The notes under the pieces are model-generated. The model did no database searches and was not told the origin of the DNA. It saw only the letters and a list, made by a program, of their open reading frames with translations. From NCBI GenBank assembly GCA_018267915.1, contig JAFDXN010000014.1, forward strand, positions 106,251-170,250: a stretch of 64,000 nucleotides of DNA, written 5' to 3'. This DNA comes from Bacteroidota bacterium. Its GTDB lineage: Bacteria; Bacteroidota; Bacteroidia; Chitinophagales; Chitinophagaceae. Each line of letters begins with the position of its first letter. Positions within the stretch are counted from its first letter, which is position 1. The position numbers and the translations under genes are program-made. Below are positions 1 through 8,252 of the stretch, piece after piece.

Positions 1-267
1 GTAAATGAGAAATGTGACAAGAAAAATAACCGCCAAAAATTTAAAGAAATCTATCGCCCCATAGCCTTTTTCAACGCTTCCATCAATAGTAACTGCCAAT
101 GCTAATAGAGCACTGAGCGCTAAAATCGCTTTTAAACTCTCAGCATTTATAAGTAAGTTAGGAATAGTGTTTTTAAACTTCTCTCTTTTGTGCTTATTGT
201 AAATAACACGTAACCAGAAGATGCAAGCAATAGCAAGTAAAAAGGACATTGTGCTTAGAACTTTCAT
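1..267 (-). CDS. Partial membrane protein, cut by the window edge
   Basis: This is an open minus-strand frame of 89 codons with no stop before the left edge, starting at the ATG at 267. The N-terminus is a hydrophobic helix (about residues 4-20) followed by a basic stretch rich in Lys/Arg. Two further hydrophobic segments lie at roughly 45-57 and 70-89, so it is a small multi-pass membrane protein. I do not recognise the family. It diverges from the CHAT operon that starts at 639 and shares its A+T-rich composition, so it is probably also island cargo. The sequence directly shows an open frame and hydrophobic segments; the island assignment is inferred. Confidence 0.5.
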   Translation of the reverse strand, partial: MKVLSTMSFLLAIACIFWLRVIYNKHKREKFKNTIPNLLINAESLKAILALSALLALAVTIDGSVEKGYGAIDFFKFLAVIFLVTFLIY

Positions 268-319
268 AAGGATATTTTTAAAAAAGCAGCGTGGAACTTA
301 TCACACCCCTACTCAGGTA

Positions 320-403
320 CTGGTATACCTTACTCGGAAATGTGCAAGCCCACGCCGTATCGGCGCAGCTCACGTACATTTTCCGAGTATTAGAAATTAC
401 CAG
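320..403. repeat. Large imperfect inverted repeat (84-nt hairpin)
   Basis: Nested complementary arms share one centre. CTGGTA (320-325) pairs with TACCAG (398-403). TACTCGGAAATGT (331-343) pairs with ACATTTTCCGAGTA (376-389), with one bulged base. CGCCG (353-357) pairs with CGGCG (361-365) around a TAT loop, and the remaining stem is imperfect. It is the main content of the 268-638 intergenic stretch. It could be a structured RNA leader, a recombination site or a cruciform. It resembles a folded attC in shape, but I see no convincing paired R-box sequences. It is noticeably more G+C-rich than its surroundings. Confidence 0.55.
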
Positions 404-552
404 TTTCGAGTTGGAAATGTTTGTAAACAGCTAATATGCTATATGTTCAACGCTAATTATGTCATTTAATATTTTTGGTTGCTTTAAAAATAAATATTTA
501 ATGGTAAATCCAACTAGATTTAGCAAAATTCCACAAGAAGACTGACGGTTAT

Positions 553-569
553 TTTAAAGATACTTTAAA
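553..569. promoter_or_regulatory. 17-bp palindrome upstream of the CHAT operon
   Basis: TTTAAAGATACTTTAAA is a perfect 8+1+8 palindrome ending about 70 bp before the first operon gene. It differs only at its central bases from the copies clustered at 7488-8111. A possible sigma-ABfr-like promoter lies between it and the gene: TTTG at 603-606 and TACCTTAC at 627-634, 20 bp apart. That places the palindrome where an operator would be. The palindrome is seen directly; an operator role is inferred. Confidence 0.45.
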
Positions 570-638
570 ATGGTTGCTTAACCGATCAGCTATCTAAAAC
601 CATTTGGTCGACACAATACATTTTATTACCTTACATAC

Positions 639-1535
639 ATGGCTTACATTACGTCACATAATAGCTATAAAATCGTTAACAGAAATAATCTCAAAGATTT
701 GAAACTTGAGGGTGATATATACAAAAGTAAAATAACGATTTTCAGCAAACACGAAGAGGCCTCCCTTCTTGCAATTCAAGAACTAATGAAAAATCCGGAA
801 AAATACTTCAAGGATATATACAATCCCATTGTTGCTAGAGATACTAAAAAGTATGTGTATAGAGAGCAACAACCATCATATCACACCTATAAAGACTGTC
901 CAAGGCTATCTGCCGATTTTACAAACTTTGAATTGCCCGGAGAAATTGCAGAAAAGGGAGATGCGGAAATTGAACGATTTCGAGCTTGGTTTAAAGAAAA
1001 TGAAAATCTCTTATCAAAACCTGAAATTTTTGTAATGCGTTTACAAATTGCATTTGGAATAACGTATAACCCTAAAGCAATAAATTATGAGAATTCAGGC
1101 TTCGATGATTTCAAAAATTATTCAGTAAAAGAGCTGGAAGATACAATTGATAATCTACTAAGAAAGTCAGCGCAATTCTACCATACTAGTTCGAAACATG
1201 AGACAATATTACGTAGGTTTTCAAAAATGTCTGCAACTGCCTTTACTAATATGCAGTACACATTTAATGATACTGGATACTCAGAAGAAGAAATAAAGGA
1301 GTTACTTCAGGAGTATCATAAGAAATTCAAATTGCCACTTAAAAAGCTTTTAATAGAATATTATAGAGTAAAGTTGAATCCAGATCTCCAGTTTGCTGAG
1401 AATCTGCTTGAAGCGTTAGGGTTTAAAAAATGTGGTAATTGTAAGAAGAGGGAAGTAGAGGTAAGCCTAGATTTTCTTTCGGGCACTGATAAAAAAAGTC
1501 CAAGTACTGAGGAAATGGATGACTTGCCATTCTAA
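639..1535 (+). CDS. Unrecognised 298-aa protein, first gene of the CHAT operon
   Basis: I do not recognise a named family. It is a soluble-looking, charged protein with no signal peptide or membrane segment. Visible landmarks are a Tyr/His/Cys motif (YHTYKDCPRL) near residues 80-90, a mainly alpha-helical middle, and a C-terminal CxxC pair in a Lys-rich context near residue 265. The His and Cys residues could bind metal, which is speculation. Its stop lies 13 bp before the preferred ATG (1549) of the CHAT protease, so the two are probably co-transcribed and perhaps translationally coupled. A role as effector, substrate or adaptor for the protease is inferred from position only. Confidence 0.75.
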   Translation: MAYITSHNSYKIVNRNNLKDLKLEGDIYKSKITIFSKHEEASLLAIQELMKNPEKYFKDIYNPIVARDTKKYVYREQQPSYHTYKDCPRLSADFTNFELPGEIAEKGDAEIERFRAWFKENENLLSKPEIFVMRLQIAFGITYNPKAINYENSGFDDFKNYSVKELEDTIDNLLRKSAQFYHTSSKHETILRRFSKMSATAFTNMQYTFNDTGYSEEEIKELLQEYHKKFKLPLKKLLIEYYRVKLNPDLQFAENLLEALGFKKCGNCKKREVEVSLDFLSGTDKKSPSTEEMDDLPF

Positions 1536-1548
1536 GCTCGGAGGTCAA

Positions 1549-4500
1549 ATGAAAGGTTGGTGGCGAGTTTTATTTCATAACTTCAATCCATTGAACTATA
1601 TAATAAGGTTTATGATATTTTATCCCTCCCGCATAGGAATAAAATTACTTCTATTGATAGCTTTATTGAGTTGCTATCTAACTAGCGCAGCTCAGAATAG
1701 TTACGAACAACTTAAAGATTCAGTAGTCGACTTGATGCAAAGTAGAAATTATGTTGAGGCGGAGTTCAAGGGCAAACTCTTACTTAATATTGTAGCATCT
1801 GAAAAAGGAATCAATGGAAGTGACTACCAGATAGCATTAGATAATTTAGCATTAGCCTGTCGTGAAAACCACCATTATGAGCAGTCTGATTCATTACTTC
1901 GTAAGTCCTTGGCAATTAGACTAAAACTGTATGGTAATCCTTCCTCTGAATATGCTAGCGGGCTGTTTAATATTGGGCGTCTTTATTTTATCAAAGGAGA
2001 ACTTCGCACCGCACGAATATGGTATGAACAAGCAATTCAACAAAAAAAAGATGCAAGCAATGACATAGCTTTTACCAGATATCCTGTCTTTTTGGAAAAT
2101 CTGGCTGAATTGGATCGGCAACTGCAAGATTTTGACTCAGCATTGCCGCTGTATCGAGAGCTTTCCGACATACGAAAGACTACCGGTGATGTTCCTCGTT
2201 ACTTAACCGCACTTAATGGTTTAGGAATTTGCTTAATGAATATGGGAAGTACTCCTGACGCAGTAAGTATCTTTCAGAACATTCTGAAAATGAAAATTGA
2301 GGTCTACGGCGCCCAAACTCTACCTATTGTTAGCGCACTTCATAATCTTGCAAGTTGCTATATAAATCTTGGACAATTACAACAAGGTGATTCGATATTG
2401 CGTGTTAGTTTAGCAATTGCCCGCGATAAAGGAGGTATTCAAAGCCAGGAATACTTGGAATGTGTCAATACAATGACAAACCAGTTGATCAAAGAAAGCA
2501 AATTGAAGGAGGCTGAGGATTTGTTGCAGGATGCGCTCGCAAATGCACATGAGGATGTTGAAGTGTTGCATAACATTGCCGCCATTTACGCAACTCAGGG
2601 CGGTAATTATTTTGACCAAAACCGATTTTCAGACGCCGAACAGGCTTATCGTAAAGCTATTAACTTGTCAGAGTCCATAGGAGAAGCCAATACAATTGTT
2701 TATGCAAAATATTTGAATGATTTAGGATCCGCATTCCTTACCTATAGGAAATACGATTCTGCAAGGGTCTATCTTTTAAAGTCTCTTAAATTTCTTGGAG
2801 GCGAAACTAACTATAAGGGGATTTATTATGCCCAAGTATCGAGCAATGTGGCAACCTACTATCAGGCAGTAGGCAACTTTGCTCTTTCGAAATTATATTT
2901 TGATAGTTCGATAAACCTTTTAATTTCTGAGCAGAATGAAGGATTGAAATTAGCTGAACTTCAAAACGACCTGGCAAAATTATATATTGATCAAGGGATG
3001 TTGTCCGAAGCACAACGCTTGCTTGAAAAGGCTTTCCCGATTATAATGAAATCAACGAGTGCTATTAGCCAATTGAAGTTATCAGCACTTGATCATCGAG
3101 CTGAGCTTTATTATCGAATGGGATACTATAATTTGGCATGGGACGATGCAAAGTCATCTCTGGAGTTAAAGCACCAAGTAGGCAATATAAATCCATATTC
3201 TTATATCCTCTCATTGACACTAATGGGTTATATACGTATAAAGACGTTAGATTATGAAGGAGCAGAAGAATATTTTGCTGCAGCCGTTGATACAGCTTTT
3301 AGGTCAAATGATCAGAACTATCCTGCTTGCATTGTGGCGCTCTCTGATTGCTATCGACTAGAAAAAAAATATGGCAATGCCATCAAATTGATGAATGAAG
3401 GTCTGTACAAATGGGAAAACAGTGATTTGCCCCAAGATCAAGTTTATGCTACGCTCGTAAATGACAAAGCGCGATTATACCGTGACATTGGTAATTTCCC
3501 TGAAGCAGTTCAGCTTTATCAAAAATCGCTGAGCATTTGGGAGAAAACTATTGGAATTGACCATCCATTTTACGCTACAGGCTTGACTAATCTGGCAGAG
3601 GTGTACATTTCTATGAAAAATTATAAAGCTGCAGAGGAATCCCTTTTAAAAGCTTCAACGATCACATTAAAATATGTGAACAAAAATTTTATATATATGA
3701 GCGCTGATGAAAAGCTTCATTGGCTTGATCGTAATAGCACAATCTTTTCCATCTTTCCATTGTTGCTTGACCAAGATTCAACCGCTTCCCCTTCTATTAA
3801 AACAGCCTTTTTCGACCTTTCTGTTGCAGTAAGGAATATGGTACTGACCGATGAAACATCCAAAATGAAGCGTCTGTATACAAGCAGCGATCTGGAGACA
3901 CGTGAAAAATTTGATCGATTGCAACAAATACGTGATCGATTGGCTAAGCAGTCATTTCTTAGCACACATGTCAGCGAGATAACTACCGATAGTTTACAAC
4001 AATTATCAAATCAGTTAGAAAAAGAGTTGAACTTCCAGGTTCAATCAGCGATAAATCAATCATCGTCATTTCCCATTGGTTTTGCCGATATTAGAAACAG
4101 CTTATTACCGAATGAAGTCGCAGTCGAATTTCTAAATTATAGAATTTACGATGGAAGTTGGAAAGACTCCATCAGATATGGAGCCTTTATTGTCCGATCG
4201 GACATGCCGTATCCTTCCTATGTCTCGGTTTGCTCAGAAAACGATATTATGAATCTGATTGCTCCAGAAGGGCGGTGGCAAACAGACATGGTATCAATTA
4301 GACAATTTTTCAAAAGTGATCGCCCTGCCAAAATTTACAAATTAATTTTTGGTCCGATTCAAAATATGATCAGTTCGGCACACCAACTGGATTTGTCAAT
4401 GGCAGGGCTATTAAATTACATACCAATCAATGCATTACCTATTAGTGGAGATAGCATACTCATAGACAAGTACCAATTGCTGACCGTCTCAAATTTGAGG

Positions 4501-5265
4501 CTTTTGACAGATCGTCGACATGAAAAGCCGATAATAAACCCCAAGACAGATATAGTACTTTTCGGAGATGTTGATTTTGGACAAGTTGCTGATTCTGCAA
4601 TTAAGACTCATCTTCCACTTCCTAGGCTGGAAGGCACCAAAGAAGAGATTGAAGCAATTGATAGCATTGCTCAAATCCGACATATCAGATCCGTCAAATT
4701 GACTGATACAGCGGCAAACGAAACTGCTTTCAAAAATTTAAAAGGGAATTCACCGACAATTATTCACCTTGCTACACATTGTTTCTTTTTGCCATCTAAA
4801 CAAAGGAGTAAAGAAACCGTTGGCGCTTTGGACATCGATTTTCATGCAGATGATAATCCATTATTTCGAAGTTGTATTTTTCTTGCTGGTTCAAATCTTG
4901 TCTGGACTGGCGGAATTCCCATTGCTGAAAAGGATGATGGAATTCTTAGCGCTTATGAGATTTCACAATTAGATTTGAGCCGTACAAAACTAATTGTTCT
5001 TAGCGCATGTGAATCAGGTTTGGGAGACATCAAAGGTGAAGAAGGGGTTTTCGGACTACAGCGTTCGCTTAAATGTGCGGGAGTTGAAAATATGATAGTA
5101 AGTTTATGGAAAGTGCCTGATATTCAAACAACACGAATGATGATCTTATTTTACGAAAATTTGGCCAAAGGTGATAACATTGAGGAGGCATTTGAAAAGG
5201 TACAACGAATGATGCGAAAAGAAGATAGCCCCTATTATTGGGCTGCATTTACACTTGTAAGGTAA
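1549..5265 (+). CDS. TPR-CHAT caspase-like protease, secreted or membrane-anchored
   Basis: The 1238-residue protein has an N-terminal hydrophobic signal or anchor (about residues 25-48, ending SAAQ). A long array of tetratricopeptide repeats covers residues 50-730, and a C-terminal CHAT domain ends the protein. The CHAT catalytic pair is visible: His in HLATHC (about residue 1077) and Cys in LSACESGLG (about 1154), followed by the usual VSLWKVPD segment. CHAT domains are clan CD peptidases related to caspases and separase. I prefer ATG 1549 because GGAGG lies 4 bp upstream; an in-frame ATG at 1519 would overlap the preceding gene. CHASE2 follows after 4 bp. TPRs probably bind the partner or substrate, which is unknown. 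Confidence 0.88.
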   Translation: MKGWWRVLFHNFNPLNYIIRFMIFYPSRIGIKLLLLIALLSCYLTSAAQNSYEQLKDSVVDLMQSRNYVEAEFKGKLLLNIVASEKGINGSDYQIALDNLALACRENHHYEQSDSLLRKSLAIRLKLYGNPSSEYASGLFNIGRLYFIKGELRTARIWYEQAIQQKKDASNDIAFTRYPVFLENLAELDRQLQDFDSALPLYRELSDIRKTTGDVPRYLTALNGLGICLMNMGSTPDAVSIFQNILKMKIEVYGAQTLPIVSALHNLASCYINLGQLQQGDSILRVSLAIARDKGGIQSQEYLECVNTMTNQLIKESKLKEAEDLLQDALANAHEDVEVLHNIAAIYATQGGNYFDQNRFSDAEQAYRKAINLSESIGEANTIVYAKYLNDLGSAFLTYRKYDSARVYLLKSLKFLGGETNYKGIYYAQVSSNVATYYQAVGNFALSKLYFDSSINLLISEQNEGLKLAELQNDLAKLYIDQGMLSEAQRLLEKAFPIIMKSTSAISQLKLSALDHRAELYYRMGYYNLAWDDAKSSLELKHQVGNINPYSYILSLTLMGYIRIKTLDYEGAEEYFAAAVDTAFRSNDQNYPACIVALSDCYRLEKKYGNAIKLMNEGLYKWENSDLPQDQVYATLVNDKARLYRDIGNFPEAVQLYQKSLSIWEKTIGIDHPFYATGLTNLAEVYISMKNYKAAEESLLKASTITLKYVNKNFIYMSADEKLHWLDRNSTIFSIFPLLLDQDSTASPSIKTAFFDLSVAVRNMVLTDETSKMKRLYTSSDLETREKFDRLQQIRDRLAKQSFLSTHVSEITTDSLQQLSNQLEKELNFQVQSAINQSSSFPIGFADIRNSLLPNEVAVEFLNYRIYDGSWKDSIRYGAFIVRSDMPYPSYVSVCSENDIMNLIAPEGRWQTDMVSIRQFFKSDRPAKIYKLIFGPIQNMISSAHQLDLSMAGLLNYIPINALPISGDSILIDKYQLLTVSNLRLLTDRRHEKPIINPKTDIVLFGDVDFGQVADSAIKTHLPLPRLEGTKEEIEAIDSIAQIRHIRSVKLTDTAANETAFKNLKGNSPTIIHLATHCFFLPSKQRSKETVGALDIDFHADDNPLFRSCIFLAGSNLVWTGGIPIAEKDDGILSAYEISQLDLSRTKLIVLSACESGLGDIKGEEGVFGLQRSLKCAGVENMIVSLWKVPDIQTTRMMILFYENLAKGDNIEEAFEKVQRMMRKEDSPYYWAAFTLVR

Positions 5266-5269
5266 TAAT

Positions 5270-6475
5270 ATGAAGCAATCTAAATTTAATTTTCATTTAC
5301 TCATAGAGGCACTCGTCGCCTCAGCACTAATGGTCTTCCTTTCTTTTGTACTTAATATATTGCCATTCAAAATTGAATTGATTAATCCAATTCGACAAGA
5401 ACTCGAAAACTATAACGTTTATGACCTTTACTATGCAGACAAAAAAGAGTTCCAATCAGCAGTTGATAGCAATATAATAATTGTACAAGTGGCTTATGAT
5501 CGGCCAGCTATTGCAAGACAGTTGCAAGAAATTTTATCACTGCAGCCAGCTATTATTGGTGTGGATGTGTTATTTGATTCGAAAAAAGACAACCAATCAT
5601 CTAATGATTCGTTAATAAGGATAATGCGTGACCAACGTATATGTTTGGCATATCGTTTTGTCGAAACAAAAAACAAAAAGTTAGAAATTCAACCTTCTTT
5701 ATTTAATAGCGAATACCTAGCAAAATTTGGTGGGTTTATCAATTTTGATGGAGATTCTTTCTCGGTGGTTCGCTCTTTTAAACCAATCGTTAGCAATGAA
5801 AGTGTGTTCTTAAATTCTTTTGCCTTGACGGTTTTTAGGAAATTCGCTAGGGAGGATAACAGAAAAAATTATTTTCCCAACAAATCAATTTGGATTAGCT
5901 ATATGGGGAAACCTGTAAATTTCAATTCATTTACTGCATCTGAGTTTGACTACTATTATCACCGAGACTTCTTGCAGCGCCACGATAATATTTTTGCAAA
6001 TAAAATAATTTTATTGGGTTATTTTTCAAAAGATGAGAACTCATTAGAAGACAAACACTTTACGCCATTTAATGAGAGCACAACAGAGCGTGGCTTGCCG
6101 GATATGTACGGAGTATTTGTACATGCTAATATCATAAATATGCTTCTCTCAGGTCATGAAATTAAGCAGCTTCCACGAGTATTCTCATACATCGTTGCAT
6201 ATATTTTGTCATTCTTTTTGCTATACTTTTCGATTTGGCTACATCAAAAGCACAGACATTTTAATCATATAATTGTTTTCGTTGTGCAGATCATTTATAT
6301 GATATTGTTGGTATTATTATTTCTGCAGATTTATGACTGGTTTTTAATCCGGCTATATTTATCACCGATAATTGTTTCACTTGTTCTGTGTGTTGAATTC
6401 TTAGGTCTATACAAATGGCTGGCTTGGCGATTGTCTCGCATTACAGCATACCGAACTATATTTAATGAACTATGA
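5270..6475 (+). CDS. Standalone CHASE2 sensor membrane protein
   Basis: The 401-aa protein has an N-terminal membrane helix (about residues 10-31), an extracytoplasmic CHASE2 domain (about 45-295), and three C-terminal membrane helices (about 302-322, 331-353, 355-378) with a short basic tail. CHASE2 hallmarks are an IIIVQVAYD strand early, PAIIGVDVLFDS, and the late NKIILLGYFS...D..FTPF...HANIINMLLSG block. CHASE2 normally feeds histidine kinase or nucleotide cyclase domains, and here no such output domain exists. It sits between a CHAT protease (4-bp gap) and a FecR-like protein (4-bp ATGA overlap), so it probably senses an envelope signal and passes it to the protease. That coupling is inferred. 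Confidence 0.85.
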   Translation: MKQSKFNFHLLIEALVASALMVFLSFVLNILPFKIELINPIRQELENYNVYDLYYADKKEFQSAVDSNIIIVQVAYDRPAIARQLQEILSLQPAIIGVDVLFDSKKDNQSSNDSLIRIMRDQRICLAYRFVETKNKKLEIQPSLFNSEYLAKFGGFINFDGDSFSVVRSFKPIVSNESVFLNSFALTVFRKFAREDNRKNYFPNKSIWISYMGKPVNFNSFTASEFDYYYHRDFLQRHDNIFANKIILLGYFSKDENSLEDKHFTPFNESTTERGLPDMYGVFVHANIINMLLSGHEIKQLPRVFSYIVAYILSFFLLYFSIWLHQKHRHFNHIIVFVVQIIYMILLVLLFLQIYDWFLIRLYLSPIIVSLVLCVEFLGLYKWLAWRLSRITAYRTIFNEL

Positions 6476-7329
6476 GAATCGCAACGATCATCCTCTTTAT
6501 GCTAAGTTCCCTGCAGGTCGCAGCGCAGTTTCCTAAATATTATGTTTATGTCATAAAAGGAAAAGGGTATTGCAATGTTCTCAGAGAAGGATCGAATAGA
6601 TGGGAGCGGCTTATATCGCACAATTTTTTGTTTGAAAAGGACAGTCTATATGTTGGAAAAGGCTGTGAATTGCTATTGGTGAGCGCAGATCAAAAAAGAT
6701 TGAATTATGAGCAAGTGGGTACAATATCAGTTTCTCAGATAGGCATAAAAGTAGATAGTTATCCAGTTTCCATTACACGTAAATATTTTCAAACCCTTTT
6801 CAAGAATGTATTCAATCCAATTGGTGCTAGTGAAAATATTGAGCGTCATGTTATTTCGTCTTCTTGGGGTGGAGCAAGCCGATCTATGGCAGACTGTCTT
6901 AATTTAATCTCGCCTAGCGACGATGAAATTTTTGGTGCAGATTCCGTTTGCTTTCAATGGAAGGCTGTTTCCGCTTTAACGTTCGATTTGACCGTTTATG
7001 ACGACTCAGACAATATTGTCCTGAGACAATATGTTAATGGAAATAGTATCCATATTGCAGTTGCTCAAATTGTCAAGAAACATGGTGACAGAGACTTCCA
7101 TTGGACGGTAAAACCGAATAATGAGGTCTGCAATGCTTTGCCTAAGGGAACCTTCATTGTGTTGGATAGTGCCGTCTACAAAACCAACACGTTATCTATC
7201 ATTGCCGGAGTACCGAAAAATTCAGACTCCTTTATTTATTTTTTGCAATTATCAGACGCTTTTGGGAAAAAAGGATACATAAATGAAGCGATTCACTATT
7301 TGCAACTTGCGCTTGCAAATAACCAGTAA
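6472..7329 (+). CDS. Secreted FecR-like domain protein, last gene of the CHAT operon
   Basis: The 285-aa protein begins with a signal peptide (about residues 1-19, ending VAAQ). Residues 25-85 resemble a FecR-type beta domain: a G-x-G turn, then a segment with LYVGKGCELLLV, the pattern of a ligand-facing beta sheet. Residues 145-240 look like a second beta-sandwich, and the last 40 residues resemble a single TPR-like helix pair. Its ATG overlaps the CHASE2 stop as ATGA, indicating translational coupling. FecR-like proteins near CHASE2 and CHAT genes are known to me mainly from cyanobacteria. A periplasmic partner of the CHASE2 sensor is the simplest reading. Family assignment is moderate. Confidence 0.6.
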   Translation: MRIATIILFMLSSLQVAAQFPKYYVYVIKGKGYCNVLREGSNRWERLISHNFLFEKDSLYVGKGCELLLVSADQKRLNYEQVGTISVSQIGIKVDSYPVSITRKYFQTLFKNVFNPIGASENIERHVISSSWGGASRSMADCLNLISPSDDEIFGADSVCFQWKAVSALTFDLTVYDDSDNIVLRQYVNGNSIHIAVAQIVKKHGDRDFHWTVKPNNEVCNALPKGTFIVLDSAVYKTNTLSIIAGVPKNSDSFIYFLQLSDAFGKKGYINEAIHYLQLALANNQ

Positions 7330-8252
7330 AGATAAAGGTCTTTAACAGCTTTAACCGAAATACTTAAGATAACGTTAAGCCACCAATGCTATAGGTTGAC
7401 GCATTTATCTTTGCCTCAAATAAGAGAACAACTATCCTACTTATAGGCATCTCTCATAGAAGAATGCTGAGCTAATTTAAATTTCTGTTTGAAGTTACTT
7501 TAAAATCTTTCTCGCGGATAAGAAGGACTAACCTGTAATGAACTACCTATTTACATCTTACATTGACCCCATTTTAAGGTTACTTTAAAACTCACTTATT
7601 ATCTCGCGCAGTCTGTCAACTACAGACAGACAGTTTAACCCGTTACATTTCGTCTTTCTTAACTGGCTTTAAACTCGTGTCATTGACTCTAAAGCAACTC
7701 ATATTCTATGTCACAGATAAAAAAAATGAAAAAAAATTACCTAAAATTTTCTCGGCACCCTGAACTATATCACGTGAGTCTCAAAACTTATTTCCAAATG
7801 CTATATGAGAGCAATTTAAAGTTACTTTAAAGTCTTACACGCGCACGAGAAGAGGCAGCCTGTCATGAACTATATTTGCCCCATTTTAAAGTTACTTTAA
7901 AACCTGGCTATTGTGATTTGATGCTCTAAGTCCATATGGTACGTGGAGTTTGCCGTTTGTCGTACCTTGCCGTGTTTATAATGCCTTAAAATCGCTAACA
8001 CAGCTAATATGGCACTAAACATTGGGATATGCTGATTTTCACGATTGTATGACCTTATCCAATTGACTTTCACTTACGTCATTTTCACCGCTGTTTTAAA
8101 GTTACTTTAAAAGTGCAGGGAGGGCAGTAGAGCCTTTCATATATTGCTATATCCTACCTTCGGGTAGTAAGGACATGGCCTATACTGACTTTGGTTACAT
8201 TAGCATTACTTATTACACCCTATTTCCAACTATATTACAAGTCTGGAATTAC
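7330..8252. repeat. Non-coding 920-bp array of 17-bp palindromes
   Basis: No gene is seen between the convergent stops of the FecR-like and replication-like genes. Five copies of a palindrome with consensus TTTAAAGTTACTTTAAA lie at 7488-7504 and 7573-7589 (one substitution each), and at 7815-7831, 7885-7901 and 8095-8111 (exact). The first four form two diverged copies of a larger block: each pair brackets a CCTGTnATGAACTA stretch (7532 and 7860 regions) and a CCCCATTTTAA lead-in. A UUCG-type hairpin (CTACC-TTCG-GGTAG) lies at 8154-8167. Iteron-like origin, transfer origin, operator array and regulatory RNA are all possible. Confidence 0.6.

Noticed and set aside
320..403. Integron attC site
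   Set aside because: The shape is similar but no conserved outer R boxes (RYYYAAC/GTTRRRY) are paired, and no integron integrase is present.
221..469. 82-aa plus-strand frame near the left edge
   Set aside because: It runs through the 84-nt hairpin and has no ribosome site or family-like sequence; the minus-strand membrane protein frame is better.
7488..8111. CRISPR array
   Set aside because: The palindromes are unevenly spaced (about 70-230 bp) with related, not unique, intervening DNA, and no cas genes are present.
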